From positions 1 to 64,000 of the forward strand of contig JAEYRD010000116.1 in NCBI GenBank assembly GCA_023435725.1: 64,000 nucleotides of DNA, read 5' to 3'. The stretch's first letter is position 1. Each line of letters begins with the position of its first letter. Below are positions 36,901-44,547 of the stretch, one piece after another. A program made the translations under genes and the position numbers. The notes beneath the pieces are model-generated. The model made no database searches, was not told where the DNA came from, and saw only the letters and a program-made list of their open reading frames with translations. Source of the DNA: Pseudomonadota bacterium. Its GTDB lineage: Bacteria; Pseudomonadota; Alphaproteobacteria; Rhizobiales; Xanthobacteraceae.

Positions 36901-37158
36901 GGTGAGCGATCGCATTTCGCGCAGGCCCGGCTGGCCAGCCATGCTGCGCTCGATGGGCAGCGTCACGAGACGTTCGATCTCCTCCGGCGCCAGGGCCGGA
37001 ACGGTCGTATTGATCTGCACCTGCACACCCGTGATGTCGGGGATGGCATCGATTTGCAGATTCAAGAAAGACCAGATCCCAAGACCGCCAATCAGCAAGG
37101 CGATGATCATGATCGTGAACGGTCGGCCGGTTGTCCATTCCAGAAGCCGGCGCGTCAT
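33928..37158 (-). CDS. CzcA-type heavy-metal efflux RND transporter
   Basis: 1076-aa inner-membrane proton-driven exporter of the heavy-metal efflux (HME) RND family. It starts MTRRLLEWTTGRPFTIMIIA and has twelve membrane segments around two large periplasmic loops. The TM4 motif ALDFGLIVDGAIVVVEN matches the Co/Zn/Ni-type (HME1/2) pattern rather than the Cu/Ag type. The ATG at 37158 overlaps the czcC-like stop. The normal third component, the periplasmic adaptor, is absent as an intact gene. Likely substrates are divalent Zn, Co, Ni or Cd. Confidence 0.9.
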   Translation of the reverse strand: MTRRLLEWTTGRPFTIMIIALLIGGLGIWSFLNLQIDAIPDITGVQVQINTTVPALAPEEIERLVTLPIERSMAGQPGLREMRSLTKTGLSQVTLIYEDGTDQLRARQLVNERLAAARDALPAGSSPRLAPITTGLGEIWYYTLEWAQPPSGVDEQQQLMELFEAQEYIVRPMLRAIQGVADVNSNGGLERQFVIEPDLKRLTAAGITPSELGQAVGANVANAGGGTITRNGQRFTVRTEARVTTSEMIRALPVKFAGGVRPLTVGDLATVTIGHAPRDGAATTNGKETVLGTVMMLVGQNSREVARRVDAQLPNLRAALPKGMILQVQYDRSELVDRTIATVERNLGEGALLVAVVLLIVVGNWRAALIVTSVIPLAFLMMISGMHALGISGNLMSLGALDFGLIVDGAIVVVENTLRLLGEAQRGKGHELTADERRHVIVKAAGGVARPVFFGIAIIALVYVPVLSLGGVEGKLFQPMAQAVMLALAAALIVTFTLVPALCSRFLRSGAVHRPDAGEAEETLPDTTADNHITDDGGLAGIVIRGYRPVLNFALRHPAVLLISAAALLGVALATFLTLGSQFTPRLDEGSITAMVYKPVGMSLDRSLAIEQQTEQEILRRFPQVTRTFSRIGTSAVATDPMPPNENDLYIFYKPLDQWPQGPDMPHTKSELVAAVEKAATTLAPEQSFLFAQPIEMRFNEMLEGTRADLSVKIFGDDYDVLERLAAQAREELQSLPGTANVAFEAASRTDSMVVEIDHDAMVRLGLGTAEINRAIASAIGGDEVGFIADGEHRHAIVIRLPEAQRGDTKAILALPLRVGATGLVPLERVARLQELRTVEPILHDNAKRRAALMVNLNTSDIEGYVSAARARLDGKLALPESYRIEFGGQFRQLEAARARLMIVVPAALLMIFLLVYSALGSVRHAAIVYTGIPFAITGGVLALWLLDMPFSITAAIGFIAVSGIAMLNGLVLIDHINELRRKLPVVEAVRQAATDRLRPVLSTALVAGIGFAPMAVAHGAGAEVQRPLATVVIGGVLSSTVLTLLLLPAIYRWVERRAAAVVHQVKQPLELEVSA

Positions 37159-38429
37159 CGGGATACGCCATCGAAGCTGTAACCCCCATTGAGCGCGCGA
37201 AGCTGCAGCATCGCCTCCATGGCCTCGCGCCGCGTGTCGAGCAAGGCTGATAGCGCATCCAGGTACTGGCGCTGCATCTCGACGTAAGTTGCGACCGGGA
37301 TCGCCCCCTGGCGATAGCTGACGTCGGCGGCGGCGGCCGCGGCCGCGAATTTCTCCGCCGCCGATGCAGGCCAAGTCGCAAGCACCCGACGCTTTGTTTC
37401 GTAATTGGCCGCCTGCTCATAGACCTGCCTGATGATCCGCCGGCTGACGGCGAGCAGGGCCGCATCGCCCTGAGACTGTCGGCTCAACTCCTGCGCGACG
37501 CCGGCAGCCTGCCCGTTCCAGAGCGGCAACGTGGTTGTCAGCCGCACACCGAAATTGGTCTCGCGACTATCCGACTTCGCCTGATTGAAGTAAGGACCTA
37601 TCGAGACATTTGGTATACGTGCTGCTCGCGCAAGATCAACGCGCAGACCTTGCTGCTGCAATTGCGCGCGCAGCGACTGAATCTCGAAATTGTTGATGCC
37701 GGCTTGCTGCACCATGCGTTCGGTCGACGGAAGGCTGGGCAGCGTGACATCGGGCGGAGCGATGCGGATTCGCACTTTAAGTGATGCACCGCGAAGCTGG
37801 TTCAACTCATATATGATCGCATTGGCCTCTGAATCCGCAAGCGCGGCGCTGCGCTCGGCCGTGATGGCGCCCGCATCCAGAATGGTCGCGTCCAGCACGG
37901 ACGCGACACCGGCCGGATCGCGTTGCTCGACGACCCGTGCAAGCCCCCGCATCCGCACTGCGACGTCGCGCGCGGCCACGGCCTTCTGCTCGGCTGCGAA
38001 CAAGGCATATCCCAGGGAACGCGCCCGGCTCGTCAGCGTTGCGTCGAATTGCGCAAGACCGATCCGCGCGAGCGCAATCTGACGCTCGGCAATGGCGCGA
38101 CGGAGAGCCCCGCGCCCGGCAAAGTCGAGCGGCTGCATGATCGACACGCCATAGGTCGGCCCGGCACCTTTTGGCTCGCCTGTCAAGCCGTCGGCCATCC
38201 GGCGTTCGCCCAACTCAAACCCCATTTCCGGATCCGGCAGACGATCCGATGCATCGCGTTCAGCCCCGGCAAGCCCGATCTGTTGGAAATAGAAGCGTCG
38301 CTCAGGGTTGCTCGTGACGACCGTGGCAGCGAGTGCATCGATCGACAGCACCGCCGCCTGCTGCGCGCATGCTGGAGCGGCCAAGACAATCGTTAACATG
38401 CGAACGATTATCAGGAGCAATTTTGGCAT
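37155..38429 (-). CDS. TolC/CzcC-family outer-membrane efflux protein
   Basis: About 424 aa. A signal peptide (LLLIIVRMLTIVLAAPACAQ) is followed by the duplicated helical layout of outer-membrane factors, with long Ala/Gln/Arg-rich coiled helices (two repeats, about residues 35-220 and 230-415) and the segment GVSIMQPLDFAGRGALRRAI near the first beta part. It forms the outer-membrane exit for the CzcA-like pump, whose gene it overlaps by 4 nt. An ATG at 38444 would add five residues; I prefer 38429, where the hydrophobic signal begins. It is divergent from a two-component system that may control it. Confidence 0.85.
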   Translation of the reverse strand: MPKLLLIIVRMLTIVLAAPACAQQAAVLSIDALAATVVTSNPERRFYFQQIGLAGAERDASDRLPDPEMGFELGERRMADGLTGEPKGAGPTYGVSIMQPLDFAGRGALRRAIAERQIALARIGLAQFDATLTSRARSLGYALFAAEQKAVAARDVAVRMRGLARVVEQRDPAGVASVLDATILDAGAITAERSAALADSEANAIIYELNQLRGASLKVRIRIAPPDVTLPSLPSTERMVQQAGINNFEIQSLRAQLQQQGLRVDLARAARIPNVSIGPYFNQAKSDSRETNFGVRLTTTLPLWNGQAAGVAQELSRQSQGDAALLAVSRRIIRQVYEQAANYETKRRVLATWPASAAEKFAAAAAAADVSYRQGAIPVATYVEMQRQYLDALSALLDTRREAMEAMLQLRALNGGYSFDGVSR

Positions 38430-38548
38430 TGGCGCGGGTCTCAAGACTGACTTCTGGGCGCCTGAGTGGCACGCTAATCTGAACGGAAGCTGTCAGCGCA
38501 AATGCAGGTTGATCCGGTATCGAACTGCAGTAACCAGGAGACTGAGCC

Positions 38549-39202
38549 ATTCGCATTCTTCTTGTCGAGGACGATCACGACATTGGCACCCGCCTGAAGG
38601 AGGGGTTGGCCGGCTTCGGCTTTGTCGTCGAGCATGTGGAGGATGGCGAGCAGGCCCTTTCCTTCGCAGTCCACGAACAATTTGATGCGATCGTTCTCGA
38701 TCTCGGCTTGCCCGCTTTGCCCGGCATCGAGGTCCTGCGCGGTTTGCGGCGCGCCGGGTCCGCCACCCCTGTCCTGATCCTGACGGCGCGCAGTAGTTGG
38801 ACTGAGAAGGTCGAGGGTCTCAACGCAGGGGCCGACGACTATGTGGCGAAGCCCTTTCACGTTGACGAAATCGCGGCGCGCCTTCGCGCGCTGATGCGGC
38901 GCGTCGCGGGCCAGGCGACGTCCGAATTGCGCCACCGAGACATCCTGCTCGATCCGGTCGCCGGCACCGCCAATGTCGCCGGCCAGCCGATCGACCTGAC
39001 GGCACAGGAATTCCGGCTGCTGCACCTTTTTCTGCACCGGGTCGGTCGCGTCGTGACACAAGCCGAACTGCTCGACCATCTCTACGGTCTGAACGAGGAG
39101 CGCAGCTCGAACACGATAGAGGTTTATGTCGGTCGACTGCGACGCAAACTCGGACGCGATACCATCACGACGCTGCGCGGCCTGGGCTACAGGTTCGGTT
39201 GA
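38549..39202 (+). CDS. OmpR-family response regulator, probable ATT start
   Basis: 217-aa response regulator. The receiver domain has the acidic pair in RILLVEDDHD, phospho-acceptor Asp in IVLDLGLPALPG, and Lys in YVAKPF. A C-terminal winged helix follows (LTAQEFRLLHLF, then RSSNTIEVYVGRLRRKLG). Homology runs right to the first codon after a perfect AGGAG spaced 7 nt, but that codon is ATT (38549), directly after an in-frame stop. The next possible start (TTG 38606) would cut off the acidic pair. It is likely a rare ATT start or a mutated start. It overlaps the kinase gene by 1 nt and is divergent from the metal-efflux genes. Confidence 0.85.
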   Translation: MRILLVEDDHDIGTRLKEGLAGFGFVVEHVEDGEQALSFAVHEQFDAIVLDLGLPALPGIEVLRGLRRAGSATPVLILTARSSWTEKVEGLNAGADDYVAKPFHVDEIAARLRALMRRVAGQATSELRHRDILLDPVAGTANVAGQPIDLTAQEFRLLHLFLHRVGRVVTQAELLDHLYGLNEERSSNTIEVYVGRLRRKLGRDTITTLRGLGYRFG

Positions 39203-40548
39203 TGATCAGAAGTCTGCGCGCCCGGTTGCTGGTCGGTGTCATTCTCACAACCGTGACAGGTATCGCTATCGCCGGCTTGTCAATCTCCGCACTGTTCCGC
39301 GCGCATGTCACGGAGCTGGTCAACGCCGAATTGATCGGCCATCTCGATGAGCTTGAACGCCTGTTGACCCGAACGGCTGACGGCCATGTCGCTTTGGCGC
39401 AGCGACTCAGCGATCCGCGCTTCGCGCAGCCTCGCGCAGGCTATTACTGGCAGGTGAGCGGCCACGACGGCGTCGTCCTGCACTCGGACTCTCTTGGATC
39501 GCAACAGCATTTGCCGCCACCGGCGCGAGGCGCGGATCAGCAGCTTATTCGCTCGATCGCGCCTGGCCCGACCGGTGAGCCGATGATCGCATATGGGCGC
39601 CCCTGGGAAACCTCTGCGAGCGGCTATGTGCTTCAGATCGGTGCGGACCAGAGAATCGTCGATGATGTGCTAACGCATTTTAATCGGGCGCTGATCCTGT
39701 CGCTCGGCACACTGGCAATGGCCCTGATCGGGGCCGGCGCGTTGCAGGCCTGGTTTGGTCTCCGTCCCATGCGCCGTCTGCGCGATGCGCTGGGCGACGT
39801 TCGCGCGGGCAAGGCGGAAACGCTGCCTGGCGACTTCCCGTCCGAGGTTCGGCCTCTGGTCGACGACCTCAACGCTCTGATCGATGCCAATACCCAGATG
39901 GTTCGCCGTGCCCGCACGCAGGCGGGCAACCTCGCGCATGGCCTGAAGACGCCCCTTGCGGTGCTGACAGACGAAGCGCGCCGGCTGCTCGCGCGAGGTG
40001 ATACCGAGGGTGCCGCGGTCCTGACCCAGCAAACCGGGCGAATGCAGCGTCAGATCGATTTCCAGCTTGCTCGCGCCCGCGCCGCCGCCAATGCCGGCCT
40101 GCCCGGCGTCGTCACGCCGGTCGAACCTGCCTTCGCCTCGATCGCTGCAGCGATGCGGCGGCTCTATGCGGATCGTGCGCTTATGATCACCCATTCGGCC
40201 GAGACAGGATTGGTTGCCGCTGTCGATCCCAACGACCTTGACGAGATGGTTGCCAACCTGGTCGACAATGCTTGCAAGTGGGCTCGCGGCGCCGTCTCCA
40301 TCAAGGCCGCGCGCCAAGCTTCAACAGGTCAACTCCTTGTCACGATCGTTGATGATGGACCAGGCATTCCGCCTGACGCGCTAAGCCGCGCGTTCGCGCC
40401 GGGAGAGCGGCTCGATGAAGCAAAGCCGGGCAGCGGGCTCGGCCTCGCAATCGTCCGCGATCTCGCCACACTGCACGGGGGCTCCGTCGAACTATCAAAC
40501 GGCGGCAACGGTGGCCTCCACGCAGACTTACGGCTCCCGGCGGCCTGA
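39202..40548 (+). CDS. Membrane sensor histidine kinase (PhoQ/EnvZ-like)
   Basis: 448-aa two-membrane-segment sensor kinase. TM1 is about residues 7-30 (LLVGVILTTVTGIAIAGLSI), then comes a periplasmic domain of about 125 residues and TM2 (LILSLGTLAMALIGAGALQAWF). A HAMP-like linker follows, then the phospho-acceptor helix GNLAHGLKTPLAVL, N box NLVDNACKWARG, and glycine-rich IVDDGPGI and GSGLGLAIVRDL. It forms a pair with the preceding response regulator (TGATG junction). Its position opposite czcC-czcA suggests metal or envelope sensing, which is inference. Confidence 0.88.
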   Translation: MIRSLRARLLVGVILTTVTGIAIAGLSISALFRAHVTELVNAELIGHLDELERLLTRTADGHVALAQRLSDPRFAQPRAGYYWQVSGHDGVVLHSDSLGSQQHLPPPARGADQQLIRSIAPGPTGEPMIAYGRPWETSASGYVLQIGADQRIVDDVLTHFNRALILSLGTLAMALIGAGALQAWFGLRPMRRLRDALGDVRAGKAETLPGDFPSEVRPLVDDLNALIDANTQMVRRARTQAGNLAHGLKTPLAVLTDEARRLLARGDTEGAAVLTQQTGRMQRQIDFQLARARAAANAGLPGVVTPVEPAFASIAAAMRRLYADRALMITHSAETGLVAAVDPNDLDEMVANLVDNACKWARGAVSIKAARQASTGQLLVTIVDDGPGIPPDALSRAFAPGERLDEAKPGSGLGLAIVRDLATLHGGSVELSNGGNGGLHADLRLPAA

Positions 40549-40580
40549 AAGGTTCAACAGCTTTGAGATTGGGGCAAGCC

Positions 40581-41495
40581 TCATTGAAAGACAAAGGGCG
40601 GCATCGAGCCGTTTGATCCGCGTGACCGAAACGCAGCTGCACCGGAAGCCGTGATCCGCACCTGCACGTCCTTCGGCCTCGCCAGATAGGGCGACGACGT
40701 GACCAGGACATCGGCGCCGGCCTCTGCGTAGGCCGCCGCGTTCGACGCATTGACTCCACCGGCGGCTGCGATGGTCGGGCGCGCGCGCGCATAAGCCATC
40801 GACCTCATGCGCTTGACGAGCGCGGCGATCTCGGCAGGCGAGAATTTCTCCACTTGGATTACATCGAAACCCGCGACCGCCGCGGCGACTGCCGCCTCGA
40901 TCGTCATCACCTCCATCACGAGCTTCTTCTCAGGCGCCGCCTGTCGCAACCGCTCGACCACTTCGAACAAGGGGCGCTCGTCAAGGAAGGCGCGATGTTC
41001 GGGAAACACCAGCACGGTCTCGGACAGGCCGAGGCGATGCATCACGGCGCCGCCCGCCTTCACGGCTGCGACCGCAAAGCGCTTGGTGCCCGGCACATTC
41101 TTGCGTGTGCAGGCGACCGGGATGTGCGGCGCGACCGCTCGCGCCGCATCGACGATGGCACGGGTCTCGCTCGCCACCCCGGACCAGATCTCGATCAGCG
41201 TCTGGGCGACCTTCCAGCTCCGCAATAACGCGGAGGCCGGGCCACGCGCTTCGAGGATCGGCGCGCCCTGTGGAAGCAATGTGCCGGATGCGGCGAACAG
41301 CTTCACCTCGCCGCCTGCAAGCGCGATGAGCGCCCCGGCATCCTCGGCAAGGGCCAGCACCATCGGCGCGCGCGCGGCGAACTGCATGACGCCGTCGACC
41401 TTGCCTATCCCGAGCGCTTCGGTGGTGAGGTCGCCATAGGGGACGTCGTCCTCCAGCAGACGTTCGAGTTCGGCGCGCGATGCGACGGTCGCCAT
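40581..41495 (-). CDS. modD: ModD, nicotinate-nucleotide-pyrophosphorylase-like Mo protein
   Basis: 304-aa member of the quinolinate phosphoribosyltransferase fold found in molybdate transport loci. N-terminal LLEDDVPYGDLTTEALGIG is the family start. Basic active-site residues lie in CTRKNVPGTKRFAVAAVKAGGAVMHRLGLSE (two adjoining conserved blocks), and the end carries IAAAGGVNASNAAAYAEAGADVLVTS phosphate-binding loops. The exact reaction in Mo metabolism is not settled. It is divergent from modABC and separated by a 234-bp region that holds a NifA-type site and a sigma-54 promoter facing modA. Confidence 0.88.
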   Translation of the reverse strand: MATVASRAELERLLEDDVPYGDLTTEALGIGKVDGVMQFAARAPMVLALAEDAGALIALAGGEVKLFAASGTLLPQGAPILEARGPASALLRSWKVAQTLIEIWSGVASETRAIVDAARAVAPHIPVACTRKNVPGTKRFAVAAVKAGGAVMHRLGLSETVLVFPEHRAFLDERPLFEVVERLRQAAPEKKLVMEVMTIEAAVAAAVAGFDVIQVEKFSPAEIAALVKRMRSMAYARARPTIAAAGGVNASNAAAYAEAGADVLVTSSPYLARPKDVQVRITASGAAAFRSRGSNGSMPPFVFQ

Positions 41496-41536
41496 GTCGT
41501 GCTTCCCATAATTGGTGTCGGCTTGCCGACGGCTGT

Positions 41537-41552
41537 TGTCGGAAACCCGACA
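41537..41552. promoter_or_regulatory. NifA-type upstream activator sequence before modA
   Basis: TGT-CGGAAACCCG-ACA is a perfect TGT-N10-ACA site in a longer palindrome (TTGTCGG, AAAC, CCGACAA). It lies 91 bp above the -24 element of the modA promoter, a normal enhancer distance. Confidence 0.7.
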
Positions 41553-41642
41553 AGGACAGCCGGCTCCGCCACTGCAAGGCGCAGAAGACGACTGATTTGA
41601 CGCTATTCCTGCAAGGCGTGCACCAGACCTGGCCTACGCATT

Positions 41643-41658
41643 CGGCACGCCGATTGCT
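41643..41658 (+). promoter_or_regulatory. Sigma-54 (-24/-12) promoter of modABC
   Basis: CGGCACG-CCGA-TTGCT matches the sigma-54 consensus except for the first base. GG and GC are ten bases apart. The transcript would start near 41669, about 60 bp before the modA ATG. Confidence 0.75.
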
Positions 41659-41729
41659 GAGACCAACCCGGCCGACGCCTCGCAGCAATCGGGCTGTGCG
41701 GAAGCAATAGCCGGCCGCTGGAGTTCGTC

Positions 41730-42482
41730 ATGAGACTGTTTCGCACGATCGCCGTCGCCGCAGGCCTGTTGCTCGCGTGCGCGCCAGCGAAGGCCGCGCA
41801 GACCAACGTCGCCGTGGCCGCCAACTTCACCGATGCCGCCAAGGAGATTGCCGCTCTCTTCAAGCAGAAGACCGGACATGAGGCGGTGCTGAGCTTTGGC
41901 GCGAGCGGACAGTTCTACACCCAGATCACGCAGGGCGCGCCGTTCCAGGTACTCCTGTCCGCCGACGATTCCCGGCCAAAGAAACTCGTCGAGGACGGGC
42001 TTGCGGTCGCGGACAGCCGCTTCACCTATGCGATTGGCAAGCTCGTGCTGTGGAGCAAGTCGCCCGACGTCGTGACGGGCGAGGAGACGTTGAAGGCTGC
42101 ATCCTTCGCAAAGCTCTCGATCTGCAATCCGGCTGCCGCGCCTTACGGTCTCGCCGCCGTGGAAACCATGAAGTCGCTGAACTTGTACGAAGCCCTGAAA
42201 CCGAAGCTGGTGGAGGGCGCGACCATCACCCAGGCCTATCAGTTCGTCGAGACCGGCAATGCCGAAGTCGGCTTCGTCGCGCTATCGCAATTGACCGGCA
42301 ACGATGCGGGTTCGCGCTGGGTGGTGCCGCAGGCGCTGTATAATCCGATCCGCCAGGATGCGGTGCTGCTGAAGACCGGTGCCGGAAACGACGCCGCCGC
42401 CGCATTCATCGCCTTCCTCAGGGGGCCCGGGGCCCGCGCCATCATAGAGAAATACGGCTACGTACTGGACGGACAGAGCTGA
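41730..42482 (+). CDS. modA: Molybdate ABC transporter substrate-binding protein ModA
   Basis: 250-aa periplasmic molybdate-binding protein. A signal peptide (LFRTIAVAAGLLLACAPAKA) precedes a mature part with the ModA blocks NVAVAANFTDAAKEIAALF, SFGASGQFYTQITQGAPFQV, LSADDSRPKKLV, and the late SAP-like AYQFVETGNAEVGFVALSQ. Oxyanion-binding Ser residues lie in SFGASGQ and the LSADDS run. GGAG precedes the ATG by 8 nt. First gene of modABC. Confidence 0.95.
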   Translation: MRLFRTIAVAAGLLLACAPAKAAQTNVAVAANFTDAAKEIAALFKQKTGHEAVLSFGASGQFYTQITQGAPFQVLLSADDSRPKKLVEDGLAVADSRFTYAIGKLVLWSKSPDVVTGEETLKAASFAKLSICNPAAAPYGLAAVETMKSLNLYEALKPKLVEGATITQAYQFVETGNAEVGFVALSQLTGNDAGSRWVVPQALYNPIRQDAVLLKTGAGNDAAAAFIAFLRGPGARAIIEKYGYVLDGQS

Positions 42483-42487
42483 AGCGC

Positions 42488-43174
42488 ATGGAGATCTGGT
42501 CGGCGGAAATCCGTCAATCTGTCTTGTTGACAATTGAGCTCGCCGCGATCTCAACCGTGATCCTGCTGGTGCTGGCAACGCCGCTCGCCTGGTGGCTCGC
42601 GCGCGCGAAGGGCTGGTGGACCGAGATCGTCGCAAGCGTGGTCGCCTTGCCGCTGGTGCTGCCGCCGACCGTGCTCGGCTTCTACCTGCTGGTCATGCTC
42701 GGTCCCGACGGGCCGGGCGGGTGGATCGCGCGTCTGTGGGGCGGGCGCACGCTCGCCTTCACCTTCGAAGGCCTGATCATCGGCTCGGTGGTGTATTCGA
42801 TGCCTTTCGTCGTACAGCCGATCCGGAACGCCTTTGCGGCGATGGGCGAGCGGCCGCTTGAGGTCGCCGCCACCTTGCGCGCCTCGCCGTGGCGCACGTT
42901 CTGGACCGTCGCCGTACCGCTGGCGCGCCCCGGATTCATGACCGGCGCCGTGCTTGGCTTTGCACACACGGTTGGCGAATTCGGTCTCGTCCTGATGATC
43001 GGGGGCAACATTCCCGGCCGCACCAAGGTGCTGTCGGTTGCGATCTTCGACTATGTCGAGACCTCGCGCTGGCGTGAGGCGAGCGTCCTTGCTGGCGGTA
43101 TGGTGATCTTTGCCTTCGCGGTGATCCTGACCATGACATTGATCGACAAGCGCAGCAGGAGGAGCGCCGCATGA
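42488..43174 (+). CDS. modB: Molybdate ABC transporter permease ModB
   Basis: 228-aa inner-membrane permease with about five to six hydrophobic segments (for instance IELAAISTVILLVLATPLAW). The cytoplasmic EAA loop that contacts ModC is visible as PLEVAATLRASPWRTFWTVAVPLARPG. It follows modA by 5 bp and overlaps modC by 4 nt. The length is that of the normal ModB family. Confidence 0.95.
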   Translation: MEIWSAEIRQSVLLTIELAAISTVILLVLATPLAWWLARAKGWWTEIVASVVALPLVLPPTVLGFYLLVMLGPDGPGGWIARLWGGRTLAFTFEGLIIGSVVYSMPFVVQPIRNAFAAMGERPLEVAATLRASPWRTFWTVAVPLARPGFMTGAVLGFAHTVGEFGLVLMIGGNIPGRTKVLSVAIFDYVETSRWREASVLAGGMVIFAFAVILTMTLIDKRSRRSAA

Positions 43175-44547
43175 GACATGTCGAACCAGGCCGGATCGAC
43201 GCGGCCTTCCGCGGCAGGCTCGGAAATTTCACGCTCGATGCCGAGCTCAGCTTACCCGCCTCCGGCGTCACCGCGATCTTCGGCCCGTCGGGCTGTGGCA
43301 AGACCACCGTGGCGCGCTGCATTGCTGGCCTGCAACGCATGGCCGACGGCTTTTGCATGGTCGACGGTGAGGTCTGGCAAGACCGTGATTCGTTTCGTCC
43401 GGTGCATCAGCGGCCGATCGGTTACGTGTTCCAGGAAGCCAGCCTGTTTCCGCATCTCTCAGTGCGCGGCAATCTGCTGTTCGGCGTGCCGACGGCCGCG
43501 GGCGCGCAGATCGCCTTCGACGAGGTCGTGGAACTGCTCGGGCTCGCAGCATTGCTCGGCCGCTCGCCCCATCGCCTCTCCGGTGGCGAGCGGCAACGCG
43601 TCGCGATTGGCCGCGCTTTGCTCTCGCAGCCAAAACTCCTGCTGATGGACGAGCCGCTGGCCGCGCTCGACCGCACCACCAAGAATGAGATCCTGCCGTT
43701 CCTCGAACGGCTGCATGACCGGCTGTCGCTGCCGGTACTTTATATCAGCCACGACATGGCAGAGATCGAGCGCTTTGCCGACCATCTCGTGCTGATGGAC
43801 CATGGCCGCGTGATCAACGCCGGTCCTCTCCATGCCCTCCAGGGTAATCCGACACTGCCCCTGGCCGGTAGCCGCGATCGGCAGGGAGATTGCTCGCTGC
43901 GACAGAAGAGCGTAGGAAAGCCAACCAGGGTGACCTCCATGCTGATCGACTTCCACGACATCGACCCGAACCGCGTCGCCGCCATCCTCTACGGTCCGCA
44001 GGATGACGTCGACAGCCTGCTGGCCGACGTTGCCCAAGGTCTTGTGCGATCGGGCGAGCGGATCGGCGGCGTCGTCCAGCGCAACGTCAAGGACGGCGGC
44101 GGCTGCCAAATCGGCATGCAGGCGATCGACCTCATGACCGGTGCGGAGATCTCGATCTGCCAGCCGCTCGGCCGCGGTGCGATGGCCTGCAAGCTCGACG
44201 CCGCTGGACTTGCCGAGGCTGCCGTCGCGGTGACCCGCGCGATCGCGGCCGACGTCGAACTCATCGTGATCAACAAGTTCTCCAAGCAGGAGGCCGCCGG
44301 CGGAGGGCTGCGCGACGAGCTGGCCGACGCTATCGCCGCCGGTATCCCCGTGCTCACGGCGGTACCGGAAAAATGCACGGAGGCCTGGAACGACTTCACC
44401 GGCGGTATAGGCACCAGCCTCTTGTGCGAGCGGAGCGTGATCGAGGACTGGTGGCACGATCTGTCGTCACGCATGAAACGGGCACGCGAGGCGCGCCAGC
44501 CCGCCGATGCACCTGCAGCGCTACTTGCCGATCATCACGTCGGATGA
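43171..44547 (+). CDS. modC: Molybdate ABC ATPase ModC lacking its Mop domain, fused to DUF2478
   Basis: 458 aa in one frame. Residues about 1-235 are the ABC ATPase: Walker A GPSGCGKTT, signature LSGGERQRVAIGRAL, Walker B LLLMDEPLAALD, H loop SHDMAEIERFADH. The usual C-terminal TOBE/Mop molybdate-binding domain is absent; after ALQGNPTLPLAG a linker of about 20 residues leads into a DUF2478 domain (from about residue 257, LIDFHDIDPNRVAAILYG) of about 200 residues. DUF2478 proteins are found in Mo-related operons and are thought to be nucleotide-binding; function unknown. An internal ATG at 43939 with CAGGGTG upstream could also give a free DUF2478 protein. The 3' end overlaps the convergent mop gene by 27 nt. 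Confidence 0.88.
   Translation: MRHVEPGRIDAAFRGRLGNFTLDAELSLPASGVTAIFGPSGCGKTTVARCIAGLQRMADGFCMVDGEVWQDRDSFRPVHQRPIGYVFQEASLFPHLSVRGNLLFGVPTAAGAQIAFDEVVELLGLAALLGRSPHRLSGGERQRVAIGRALLSQPKLLLMDEPLAALDRTTKNEILPFLERLHDRLSLPVLYISHDMAEIERFADHLVLMDHGRVINAGPLHALQGNPTLPLAGSRDRQGDCSLRQKSVGKPTRVTSMLIDFHDIDPNRVAAILYGPQDDVDSLLADVAQGLVRSGERIGGVVQRNVKDGGGCQIGMQAIDLMTGAEISICQPLGRGAMACKLDAAGLAEAAVAVTRAIAADVELIVINKFSKQEAAGGGLRDELADAIAAGIPVLTAVPEKCTEAWNDFTGGIGTSLLCERSVIEDWWHDLSSRMKRAREARQPADAPAALLADHHVG

Noticed and set aside
33928..37158. Naming the CzcA-like pump as a dedicated nickel exporter
   Set aside because: The TM4 motif only shows a divalent-metal type; nothing in the sequence separates Ni from Zn, Co or Cd.
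38467..38482. TGGCACG resembling a -24 element before the two-component genes
   Set aside because: The -12 part reads TCTGA and not TTGC, so it is not a sigma-54 promoter.
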